Assembly (NCBI RefSeq): GCF_030503675.1
Contig: NZ_CP129964.1
Span: forward strand, 1,612,001 to 1,676,000
Source of the DNA: Lutimonas zeaxanthinifaciens
GTDB lineage: Bacteria; Bacteroidota; Bacteroidia; Flavobacteriales; Flavobacteriaceae
Reading direction: 5' to 3'
DNA: 64,000 nucleotides
Shown here: in pieces, positions 15,999 through 24,076 of the stretch
Position numbering within the stretch: position 1 is the stretch's first letter
Layout: each line of letters opens with the position of its first letter
Position numbers and translations under genes: made by a program
Notes under the pieces: model-generated
What the model saw: the letters and a program-made list of their open reading frames with translations, nothing else
The model's database searches: none
Told to the model about the DNA's origin: nothing

Positions 15999-18900
15999 AT
16001 GCAAACAGAATATCAAACCAAATTTTTAAAGCTTTTATTTTTTGCTATTATCCTTACAGGTTTTTTTGTTCAGGCCCAGACTACGGTTCCATTTACAAAA
16101 AGATATGAGACCACCGGTATTAATGGAGACTTGACTATTATCGGGAACATGATTCTTGGAGAGTCTGTTGATACTCCTTATAATGGTGTTGGTCAAAACA
16201 ATACAATTGATATGGTATTCATCGATATTGATAATGATGATAGTACCTTTAATTCAAGTAGTGCAAATTTTTCCACAAGCAGCTGTAACAGAATAGTTTA
16301 TGCTGGTCTTTATTGGGGAGCAGTATTGTCACCGGAGGATTTAGAACCGACAAAAGTCAAATTTAAAATTCCTGGAAATTCCTATTTGGAAATTGAAGCT
16401 GATGAACAACTCGATTGGATTTATTATAAAGATGTTACTGATATTGTCACCTCTGGTGGCAACGTTTCAGGTGATTATTATGTTGCCAATGTGAGTACTT
16501 CCCAAGGATTCAATTCTTCCGCAGGATGGTCAATGGTCATTGTGTATGAAGATCCTAATGAGTCTAGAAAGTATATTTCAACATTTGACGGGTTTTCAGC
16601 AGTTTCTCAGTCTCCAAATGACGTAGTAGATTTTAACTATTCTGGTTTTACCACACCTCCATCAGGACCAGTGGAAGGACGCGTAGGAATTGTTGCTTTG
16701 GAAGGGGACCAAACTAGATTAGGAGATCAATTGCTTTTCAAGGCAGATGGTAACAATAATTTTACCGCTCTTTATGATGATGAAAATGAAGTTAATAATT
16801 TTTTTAATGGTAAAATTACAAAAGATGGTGCACAAGTTCTTGATAGAAATTTGAATAGTACCAATACACTTGGTTGGGATCAAAAGCTATTAAATTTATC
16901 TGATATAAATCAAAATAACAGTTTGATAGGAAACAATGAGACTGGAGCAACCGTAAGAGTTAGCAGTAATGACGGAACGGATTGGATTTATTCATTTCTC
17001 AACACCTTTGCCATCAACATTATTGAGCCAAATTTACGGGTTTTAACCAGTGTTGAGGATACTTCCAACAACCAAATTACGCATCAGTCTCCGGTACCTC
17101 TTGGATCAACGGTATGGTACAATATTGATTTTAGAAATATTGGAACTGATAATGCTCAAAATACATATATCCTGAACTCATTGCCTATCAATGTGACTCT
17201 GGATGAGAACTCAATGGATTTGCCGGCAGGTGTTAGTTACACGTTTAACGAGGCTACACGAGAATTAAGGTTCGAAATCGACGATTCTTTGGTCGAAAGA
17301 AAATCGCTATCCACAAATCACAGTATACGTTATCAGGTTACTGCATCCAACGAATGTTTTGACTATTCAGATGCCTGTACAAACCTTTTGGAAAACAGTA
17401 TTATTTCATATTATGACGGAGAAACCTCTGGCCAGAATATTTCCGGACAACCTGGTTTGAACGGTATCAATGGTTGTGGACTCGGTAGTGTAGGTTCAAT
17501 GGACCTTTTTGTAGATACCAGTTCATGTTCTTTTGACAGTGAATTGTTCTTCTGTAACAATAGCCTGACTTTTTCAGGTGATGACGGATATGATACCTAC
17601 ATCTGGACTGACGAAAATGGAAATACCATTGGTAACACAAAGGAAATTACCGTAACGGGAGCAGGAGTTTACACAGCTACTCAAAGAAGAACAGGATGTA
17701 CGGAAACAATACGGGTGGTTACCGTTTTGGGATTAGATGTAGAGTTAACACCTTCTGATGCCTTATGTAAGGACAGTGGTAATGGTACTGTAGAAATAAA
17801 GATCAATGATGTTTCCGATTCTTACACCTTTGAATTGCTTCAGAACGGATCTGTCATTAATTCAATTGTGAAAACCAATGATAGCCACATTTTTAATAAT
17901 CTGGATATAGGAAATTATCAGGTTAGATCAACCAATGCCGATGGTTGCTTTGACGTAAGTGAGTTTTCGATTAGTGAGCCTACCTTGCTGACATCCGCAT
18001 CGACCAAATTATACAATATAGCCATTTGCAATGGCGAAATAATGAATGGAAGTCTGGAGACTTCAGCTTCGGGTGGTACACCTCCTTATCAGTACAGTAT
18101 TGATGGTGGGGCAAACTACCAGGATGAGACTCAATTTTTCGTAAGTACCGAGCAGGTATATCAAATAACCACGAGAGATGCAAACGGATGTACATCAATT
18201 AGTTCGGTAGAAGTTGGATTTGATCAGGAGATCGAGTATACGATTTCTCAGGAAGATGTAATCTGTGTTGGTGAAAAGGATGGTAGGATCAGTATTAATC
18301 TCGGCAATGACCAAGGTTATGAAGTTAGCTACAGTATGGATGGAACCAACTTTAGAACAAACCCTGATTTTACCGGGCTTGAAAAAGGAATTTACGATAT
18401 CTGGATCAAAAAAGAGAACGAGTTTATTTCATGTGTTTCGCAGAAATCAATTGAATTAGAGCAGCTGATATATCTTGAATTGAAGGCTGAAACAGATTTC
18501 TCATGCCAGGGTGCGAGTAATATCATCATTGCCTCTGTAGATCCAATTTACGAAGATGAAGTCAGTTATACGCTTGACGGTTCCCTTACCCAGGATTCAG
18601 GAATATTTGAAAACGTTTCAAAAGGGAAGCATACGGTAACCGTTTCCCATAAAGAGTATGGATGTACAGACGCTCCAATCGAAGTGGTAATTGAGGAGTA
18701 TACACCAATTACGTTTAATGTGGTTCCCATCGATATCAACGTCTATGAGGTAGTAGCAAATGGAGGAATTCCGGACTATGAATACAGTATAGACGCTGAC
18801 GATGATTTCAGTTCCACCAACACGCTGAATTTAAATGAAATAAGAGAGTCACGTGATTATAAGTTCTATGTGAAAGATCAAAGAGGATGTATCATTGAAA

Positions 18901-19193
18901 AAACAGTGTATCTGGAGTTCCTGGATATAGAAATTCCTGACTTTTTTACGCCTCAGGGAGATGGTATCAATGATACCTGGTATCCTATAAACATCGAAAT
19001 ATATCCTAAAATCACGGTCAAGATCTTTGACAGATATCAACGACTTATAGCAAGCTATGAAGGGAATACCAGCAGCTGGGATGGAAACTATAAGAGCAAG
19101 CCGCTTCCAAGTGGTGACTACTGGTACGTGGTTCGTCTGAACGAATCTTCAGATAATAGAGAATTTAAAGGGAATTTCAGCTTAGTTAGATAA
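15999..19193 (+). CDS. Large secreted T9SS type B adhesin-like protein (gliding-motility C-terminal domain)
   Basis: A 1064-residue surface protein. Residues 1-26 are a Sec signal (KLLFFAIILTGFFVQAQ). Residues 30-340 form a beta-rich domain with IVYAGLYWGAVL and FNSSAGWSMVIVYEDPN, seen in other flavobacterial surface proteins. A DUF11-like repeat follows (about 345-450), then a PKD/Ig-like module with paired Cys (about 510-575) and several SprB-like repeats (580-960; GGTPPYQYSIDGGANY, DANGCTS). Residues 979-1064 are the gliding-motility-associated C-terminal (CHU_C) domain, starting IPDFFTPQGDGINDTWYP and ending GNFSLVR, which is the type B sorting signal for the type IX system. The next gene, 6 bases on, encodes PorP/SprF, the usual partner of such proteins. 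Confidence 0.9.
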   Translation: MQTEYQTKFLKLLFFAIILTGFFVQAQTTVPFTKRYETTGINGDLTIIGNMILGESVDTPYNGVGQNNTIDMVFIDIDNDDSTFNSSSANFSTSSCNRIVYAGLYWGAVLSPEDLEPTKVKFKIPGNSYLEIEADEQLDWIYYKDVTDIVTSGGNVSGDYYVANVSTSQGFNSSAGWSMVIVYEDPNESRKYISTFDGFSAVSQSPNDVVDFNYSGFTTPPSGPVEGRVGIVALEGDQTRLGDQLLFKADGNNNFTALYDDENEVNNFFNGKITKDGAQVLDRNLNSTNTLGWDQKLLNLSDINQNNSLIGNNETGATVRVSSNDGTDWIYSFLNTFAINIIEPNLRVLTSVEDTSNNQITHQSPVPLGSTVWYNIDFRNIGTDNAQNTYILNSLPINVTLDENSMDLPAGVSYTFNEATRELRFEIDDSLVERKSLSTNHSIRYQVTASNECFDYSDACTNLLENSIISYYDGETSGQNISGQPGLNGINGCGLGSVGSMDLFVDTSSCSFDSELFFCNNSLTFSGDDGYDTYIWTDENGNTIGNTKEITVTGAGVYTATQRRTGCTETIRVVTVLGLDVELTPSDALCKDSGNGTVEIKINDVSDSYTFELLQNGSVINSIVKTNDSHIFNNLDIGNYQVRSTNADGCFDVSEFSISEPTLLTSASTKLYNIAICNGEIMNGSLETSASGGTPPYQYSIDGGANYQDETQFFVSTEQVYQITTRDANGCTSISSVEVGFDQEIEYTISQEDVICVGEKDGRISINLGNDQGYEVSYSMDGTNFRTNPDFTGLEKGIYDIWIKKENEFISCVSQKSIELEQLIYLELKAETDFSCQGASNIIIASVDPIYEDEVSYTLDGSLTQDSGIFENVSKGKHTVTVSHKEYGCTDAPIEVVIEEYTPITFNVVPIDINVYEVVANGGIPDYEYSIDADDDFSSTNTLNLNEIRESRDYKFYVKDQRGCIIEKTVYLEFLDIEIPDFFTPQGDGINDTWYPINIEIYPKITVKIFDRYQRLIASYEGNTSSWDGNYKSKPLPSGDYWYVVRLNESSDNREFKGNFSLVR

Positions 19194-19199
19194 TATATC

Positions 19200-20138
19200 A
19201 TGAAAAAAACAATAATAATCATACTATTTTTCGTAACGGCATTTTCAAATGCACAGGAGTTTAAATTGACTCCATTTACGCAATACTTGGTTGAAAATCC
19301 TTTCCTGATCAATCCTGCTTATGCAGGTGATAGTGAAATGAATCGATTAAGATTAACCAGTGCTTTCCAATGGGTTGGACTTAGCGATGCACCAAATACA
19401 CAGACTTTATCCTATGATGCGCATCTTTGGGAGCGTTCAGGAGTAGGAGGCGTGATATATCTTGATAAGAACGGAAATACCTCACAGATTGGTGGTCAAT
19501 TGTCATTTGCCCACCATTTGACCATAAATTCTTCAAATGAACAGTACATTTCATTTGGGCTTTCATATAAATTTACCCAGTTTAAAATTGATGTTTCAGA
19601 TTTTGACAATCCAAATGATGATCCAAATATCGGGGCTGATATTTCATCTCATAATTCAAATTTTGACGCAGGCTTTTTATATAAGATCAAGCGATTCTTT
19701 TTTAGTTTTAATGCGGCCAATATACTGAACAAAAATGTAAAGGTATTTGATGAATCGGAACCTAAAAAACTGAGAAATTACTATATCTATACAGGGTATA
19801 CATTTGAATTTGATGAAGGAATCTGGGAACTTGAGCCTTCATTGTACTTCAAACATTTTGAAAGTGATGCCAGATCGATCACTGATATCAATATAAAAGG
19901 GAAAAGAATTACAGACGACGGATACTATTGGGCCGGTTTAAGTACCAGGTTTATCAATGATCAAAGCTTTGAGCCTCTGGCAATTGTACCGCTTTTAGGG
20001 TTAAAAAAGAAAGATTTTTACGTAGGATATGCATTTCAATACAATATTAATGAAGCAAATGAGTTAAATCATGGAGGGACTCATATGTTGACACTGGGAT
20101 ATGATTTTGAATCGAGAAGAGGGAGTCCACGCTGGTAA
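19200..20138 (+). CDS. PorP/SprF family type IX secretion outer-membrane protein
   Basis: A 312-residue outer-membrane beta-barrel of the PorP/SprF family. It has a Sec signal (MKKTIIIILFFVTAFSNAQ) and the conserved FTQYLVENPFLINPAYAG start of the mature protein. The rest is a run of amphipathic strands ending with an aromatic C-terminus (GSPRW). SprF is needed for surface localisation of SprB in gliding flavobacteria, and type B C-terminal-domain proteins are commonly encoded next to a SprF homologue. Here it follows the 1064-residue adhesin by 6 bases, so it is very probably its dedicated secretion or anchoring partner. Confidence 0.93.
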   Translation: MKKTIIIILFFVTAFSNAQEFKLTPFTQYLVENPFLINPAYAGDSEMNRLRLTSAFQWVGLSDAPNTQTLSYDAHLWERSGVGGVIYLDKNGNTSQIGGQLSFAHHLTINSSNEQYISFGLSYKFTQFKIDVSDFDNPNDDPNIGADISSHNSNFDAGFLYKIKRFFFSFNAANILNKNVKVFDESEPKKLRNYYIYTGYTFEFDEGIWELEPSLYFKHFESDARSITDINIKGKRITDDGYYWAGLSTRFINDQSFEPLAIVPLLGLKKKDFYVGYAFQYNINEANELNHGGTHMLTLGYDFESRRGSPRW

Positions 20139-20181
20139 TGCTAGAAGAAAGAAATAAAATAGGAATATAAATTGCTGAGTT

Positions 20182-20250
20182 ATGAAAAAGGTACAACTAA
20201 TCCTGTTATTGATGTTGTTCGTAATTTTAAGTTTTTCAACTTTTGGTTGA
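20182..20250 (+). other. 22-codon ORF resembling an isolated signal peptide
   Basis: ATG 20182 begins MKKVQLILLLMLFVILSFST and stops after two more residues (Phe-Gly), so the reading frame is nothing but a Sec-type signal or a single membrane helix. It lies between the PorP/SprF gene and the small secreted protein at 20321. It could be the remnant of a lost secreted-protein gene, a translated leader, or a genuine one-helix micropeptide. No RBS or promoter decides this; nothing recognisable follows in any frame up to 20320. Confidence 0.35.
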
Positions 20251-20320
20251 TCAACTTTTTTAAACAAATCATAAACTCCCCATTGTAACTAAAGTTTAAC
20301 AATTAAAGAAAAAACATCTT

Positions 20321-20626
20321 ATGAAAGGTTTTAAAGTTATCATTATGCTTTTTGTTTTTGCACTTTTCAGTGCACAGGGAAGTTATGCGCAGGAACAAAA
20401 GGAGTCAAAAAAAGAAGTTTATAAAACCACTAAGGAAAAAACACCGGTAAAAGTTAAGGAATCTTTAAAGGATTATTCGAACTACAAGATCGCAAATGAA
20501 GTGACCTATGTCAACAATAAAGATCTTAAGGTGTACAAATTTAAAGTAGAAAAAGGATCCTGGTCTCATTATCTATTGATCAATGAGAAAGGAAAAATCA
20601 TAGGAATAGAAACAGGTGAACATTAA
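20321..20626 (+). CDS. Small secreted basic protein of unknown function
   Basis: A 101-residue exported protein. The signal peptide is MKGFKVIIMLFVFALFSAQG, cleaved near SYAQ. The mature part is Lys- and Glu-rich at first (EQKESKKEVYKTTKEKTPVK) and then forms a compact segment, VTYVNNKDLKVYKFKVEKGS followed by WSHYLLINEKGKIIGIE, that looks like a few beta strands. I do not recognise the family. The gene has its own strong terminator 59 bases downstream and a 182-base gap upstream, so it is probably transcribed alone or with the micro-ORF at 20182. Confidence 0.7.
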   Translation: MKGFKVIIMLFVFALFSAQGSYAQEQKESKKEVYKTTKEKTPVKVKESLKDYSNYKIANEVTYVNNKDLKVYKFKVEKGSWSHYLLINEKGKIIGIETGEH

Positions 20627-20684
20627 AGCTTAAAGTCATCTGGAAAAATTTTTTATAAATTTTTCAGATTTGTTTGTATGTATG

Positions 20685-20714
20685 CCCTGCTACTTCACGT
20701 AGCAGGGTTTTTTT
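20685..20714 (+). terminator. Strong intrinsic terminator
   Basis: A perfect 9-bp stem, CCCTGCTAC (20685-20693) with GTAGCAGGG (20699-20707), loop TTCAC, then seven T. It ends the transcript of the small secreted protein at 20321-20626. The convergent lptB stops 19 bases further on. Confidence 0.93.
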
Positions 20715-20732
20715 ATACAAACACTAGAAGTT

Positions 20733-21482
20733 TTATTTTAATTTGAGCTTTTTCTTTCTTTCCTTCAATTCAAAAGTTTCTCCCAGATAAACTTTCCTTA
20801 CCAACTCATCATCGGCAAGTTCTTTAGGCGTGCCTTCCTTTAGGATTCCTCCTTCGAACATCAGATAGGTTTTATCGGTAATGGCAAGCGTGGCCTGCAC
20901 ATCATGATCCGTGATCAAAATACCAATATTTCTGTCCTTTAAATGAGCCACAATACTTTGAATATCTTCAACTGCAATCGGATCTACTCCAGCAAAAGGT
21001 TCATCCAGCAGAATGAATTTGGGATCTGAAGCGAGTGCTCTGGCAATTTCTGTTCTTCTTCTTTCTCCTCCCGAAAGCAAATCACCTCTGTTCTTGCGAA
21101 CATGCCCCAGACTAAATTCGTCTATAAGAAGTTCAAGCTTTTTTTTCTGTTCGGACTTGCTAAGATCTGTGAATTGAAGTACGGACATGATATTATCTTC
21201 CACAGAAAGTTTCCTAAACACGGAAGCCTCCTGAGCGAGATATCCGATACCTTTCTGAGCTCTTTTATACATGGAATCATGAGTGATCTCAATATCATCC
21301 AGGAATATCCGGCCTTCATTGGGTTTTATCATGCCAACGATCATGTAAAAAGAAGTGGTTTTACCCGCTCCGTTTGGCCCCAGTAAACCAATGATCTCAC
21401 CCTGTTCCACCTGTAGGGAAATATTTTTAACAACCTTTCGGTTGCCATACATTTTCATAATATTATCTGCTCTAAGGATCAT
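20733..21482 (-). CDS. lptB: Lipopolysaccharide export ABC transporter ATP-binding protein
   Basis: LptB powers the extraction of LPS from the inner membrane by the LptBFG complex. It has 249 residues, the family size. Walker A is GLLGPNGAGKTTSFYMIVG near residues 33-51, the Q-loop lies in YLAQEASVF, the signature is LLSGGERRRTEIARAL, Walker B is FILLDEPFAGVDP and the switch His is in GILITDHDVQ. These sequences are characteristic of LptB and not of amino-acid or branched-chain importers. It is the last gene of a minus-strand run tatC - DUF1801/YdeI - lptB, 12 bases after its neighbour. Confidence 0.95.
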   Translation of the reverse strand: MILRADNIMKMYGNRKVVKNISLQVEQGEIIGLLGPNGAGKTTSFYMIVGMIKPNEGRIFLDDIEITHDSMYKRAQKGIGYLAQEASVFRKLSVEDNIMSVLQFTDLSKSEQKKKLELLIDEFSLGHVRKNRGDLLSGGERRRTEIARALASDPKFILLDEPFAGVDPIAVEDIQSIVAHLKDRNIGILITDHDVQATLAITDKTYLMFEGGILKEGTPKELADDELVRKVYLGETFELKERKKKLKLK

Positions 21483-21494
21483 AGTGATTCATTT

Positions 21495-22088
21495 CTATTT
21501 ATACTTGTCATAAAGCCCTTTGCCTTCTTTAATCAAAGGGGTAATTTTAAGAAGTCTGTCAGTCTTGGTTTTCTCTCTTTTTGCTTCCGAAATATAATTG
21601 GCATAATCTTTTTGACGGCCTGGAGTAAGTAGTTGAAAAGAATCATTTAATGCGCTGTCACTTTTCAGATACTCCTTTAACTCATTGGGAAGTTTTACTT
21701 CTTTGACAGCCTTGCTGCTTTTTACAAAACGCCCTGCCACCTGGTTATCAATGGTTTCTTTCAGATAATGGTCAAGAATATTTTCATCTATTTCTTCAAT
21801 GGACCTGAAATGAATCTGTCTCATGGCTTTTGTTTTACCTTCCTGTGCATTATGCAATATCTTATATTCATCCTTTAGCAAAGCCCCTTGAAAAAACCAT
21901 AGGCCAACATGATTTTTGAATCCTCCAATTCCTACAAGATTCCTTTTTTGGTAAACATAAGTTGGAATTCCCCATTTTAATGTTTCCTCAAACGGGTGAT
22001 TACATATAATACGCCTTAATTCGTTCAATAGGTCTTCGAATTTTTCATGTTCGGAAATATACTTTTGTATTTTGTCCTCAAGGCTCAT
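21495..22088 (-). CDS. DUF1801/YdeI-type protein
   Basis: A 197-residue cytoplasmic protein with a DUF1801 domain at the N-terminus (LRRIICNHPFEETLKWGIPTY, then GLWFFQGALL) and a YdeI/OmpD-associated C-terminal segment (LTPGRQKDYANYISEAKREK). Members are found widely; some Bacillus DUF1801 proteins act in iron handling, but no function is settled for this arrangement. It follows tatC directly (one base between them) and precedes lptB. The position in an envelope operon is common in flavobacteria and probably reflects shared transcription only. Confidence 0.85.
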   Translation of the reverse strand: MSLEDKIQKYISEHEKFEDLLNELRRIICNHPFEETLKWGIPTYVYQKRNLVGIGGFKNHVGLWFFQGALLKDEYKILHNAQEGKTKAMRQIHFRSIEEIDENILDHYLKETIDNQVAGRFVKSSKAVKEVKLPNELKEYLKSDSALNDSFQLLTPGRQKDYANYISEAKREKTKTDRLLKITPLIKEGKGLYDKYK

Positions 22089-22089
22089 T

Positions 22090-22917
22090 TTATTTTTTTA
22101 CTAAATTTTTCTCAGCTTCCTTCTCTTGTTTCTTAATGATAAATTTAGAGATTTTTATACTCACTTCATAGAGTATGATCATAGGTATGGCAACAATAAC
22201 CTGACTAATGATATCCGGAGGTGTGATCACAGCTGCAAGAATCAATACCAGAACCAATGCATATTTTCTGTAGGTTCTAAGAAATTCAGGGGTGACAAGA
22301 CCCATTTTTGTCAAAAAGTATATAATGACGGGCAGTTCAAAGATAAATCCTGCTGACAGGCATGAAGCCTTCAGCAAGCCCGTATACGAACTTAAATCAA
22401 AATTGTTCTTTACTTCATCAGCCACTCTGTAACTCCCCAGAAAGTTGATGGATAAAGGCGTAATTACATAATAACCAAATAATATCCCCAGAAAGAAAAG
22501 AAACGAAGTAATGATGATAAAGCTTTTCGCATTCTTTTTTTCGTTTTCATACAAGGCCGGTTTGATGAATTTCCAAACCTCCCAAATGATATACGGAAAG
22601 GCCATAACAAATCCAAACGCAATAGAGGTCCAGATATGTGCCGAAAATTGCCCGGCCATGGTCCTGGACTGAACAATAAAAGGGATTTCATCAATACAGA
22701 GTCCTTCCGTACCGAAACTTTTTGATACGGAGCACAGAAATCTGTAGGTGAAAAAATCAGGATCCTTGGGATAAAGTAAAATTGAATTAAAAATAAAATC
22801 CTTCATCATAAAGGCAACCATTCCAAAAACCAGAATGGCTAAAGAAGATCTTACAAGTGTCCATCTCAGTACTTCCAGATGGCCCAGAAAAGACATTTCT
22901 TCAGTTTGTTCGCTCAT
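22090..22917 (-). CDS. tatC: Sec-independent protein translocase TatC
   Basis: TatC is the six-helix receptor of the twin-arginine pathway that exports folded proteins. The 275 residues from ATG 22917 begin MSEQTEEMSFLGHLEVLRW, with the conserved L-x-H-L-x-E-L-R-type motif, and include FVMAFPYIIWEVWKFIKPAL (second helix and the Glu contact site) and the FELPVIIYFLTKMGLVTP loop. The frame opens at a GTG (22935); the ATG is chosen. No tatA or tatB is next to it. The long first periplasmic loop has two Cys, as in other Bacteroidota. Confidence 0.95.
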   Translation of the reverse strand: MSEQTEEMSFLGHLEVLRWTLVRSSLAILVFGMVAFMMKDFIFNSILLYPKDPDFFTYRFLCSVSKSFGTEGLCIDEIPFIVQSRTMAGQFSAHIWTSIAFGFVMAFPYIIWEVWKFIKPALYENEKKNAKSFIIITSFLFFLGILFGYYVITPLSINFLGSYRVADEVKNNFDLSSYTGLLKASCLSAGFIFELPVIIYFLTKMGLVTPEFLRTYRKYALVLVLILAAVITPPDIISQVIVAIPMIILYEVSIKISKFIIKKQEKEAEKNLVKK

Positions 22918-22961
22918 AGTATTAACATTCTGCACCTGCGGCCTGTGCCGCGATATTGATA

Positions 22962-23927
22962 TTAGATAATTCCTTCTTTCAGCAAATCATGAAAATGCAC
23001 GACTCCGGCATATTTTCCATCCCTGGTTACCAGAACCTGGGTTATATTCTTTTTCTGCATGATATCAAGTGCATTTACAGCCATCGTATCCGCACTTACG
23101 CTGACCGGATCTTTACTCATGATATCGGATGCCTTTAGCGTGCTGATATCCGTTGAGTTTTCAAGCATTCTCCTGATGTCACCATCAGTTATAATTCCGG
23201 CAATTTGGTCATTTTCAGTCACTGCTGTTGTTCCCAGTCGCTTTTTTGAAATTTCAACGATCACATCTTTGATGGGCGTGTCTTTCTCAACTTTAGGGGC
23301 TTCATTTTTTTCTGCAATTTCACTGACCCTGAGGTAAAGCTTCTTTCCTAGCGTACCTCCCGGGTGATACCTGGCAAAATCTTTACTCGAAAAATCTTTA
23401 AGATTGAGAAGGCAAATGGCCAGTGCATCCCCGATTACCAGTTGGGCCGTGGTACTGGTTGTTGGAGCAAGATTATTTGGACATGCTTCTTTTTCAACAT
23501 AAGAGCTCAAGGTAAAATCGGCATGTTCACCTAAGAAGGAGGTTTCATTTCCGGTGATTGCTATGATTTTATTGCCATAATTTTTTATCAATGGCAATAG
23601 TACCTTAATCTCTGGGGTATTTCCACTTTTGGAGATACAAATAACCACATCATTTTTTTGAATGTTTCCCAGGTCTCCGTGAATTGCGTCAGCCGCGTGC
23701 ATGAAAACAGCCGGAGTTCCCGTGGAATTCATCGTGGCCACAATTTTTGAGGCAATGTTGGCACTTTTGCCAATACCGGTTACTATGACCCTTCCTTTTG
23801 ACTGATAAATGCACATCACAGCTTTTTCAAAATCCTCTGAAACAAGATCTGCAAGCTGTTTAATCGCATCAGCCTCAATAAGAATTGTCTCCTTGGCGGT
23901 CTTTAAAATGTTTTTATTCTTAATCAA
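22962..23927 (-). CDS. kdsD: Arabinose-5-phosphate isomerase (KpsF/GutQ family)
   Basis: Interconverts ribulose-5-phosphate and arabinose-5-phosphate, the first step to Kdo for lipopolysaccharide. The 321 residues hold an SIS domain at about 40-170 (GKSANIASKIVATMNSTG, DLGNIQKNDVVICISKSGNT, NNLAPTTSTTAQLVIGDALA) and two CBS motifs at about 200-320 (IAGIITDGDIRRML, ITQVLVTRDGKYAGVVHF). The only possible start near the conserved N-terminus is a TTG at 23927; no in-frame ATG or GTG is close, so I take the TTG. It is divergent from recQ and precedes tatC by 44 bases. Confidence 0.93.
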   Translation of the reverse strand: MIKNKNILKTAKETILIEADAIKQLADLVSEDFEKAVMCIYQSKGRVIVTGIGKSANIASKIVATMNSTGTPAVFMHAADAIHGDLGNIQKNDVVICISKSGNTPEIKVLLPLIKNYGNKIIAITGNETSFLGEHADFTLSSYVEKEACPNNLAPTTSTTAQLVIGDALAICLLNLKDFSSKDFARYHPGGTLGKKLYLRVSEIAEKNEAPKVEKDTPIKDVIVEISKKRLGTTAVTENDQIAGIITDGDIRRMLENSTDISTLKASDIMSKDPVSVSADTMAVNALDIMQKKNITQVLVTRDGKYAGVVHFHDLLKEGII

Positions 23928-24076
23928 TATTTTGTATTTATTTTTTAAAAATAATATGTTATATTTATAGTATGGTGAATTTAATCGATCGAATCGAGAT
24001 TTAAATTTAAACCATTCCCCCTCGTAATTATTGGCACTAAAGTTGCAAAAATATTCAAAAATAGATTAATAAGAGG

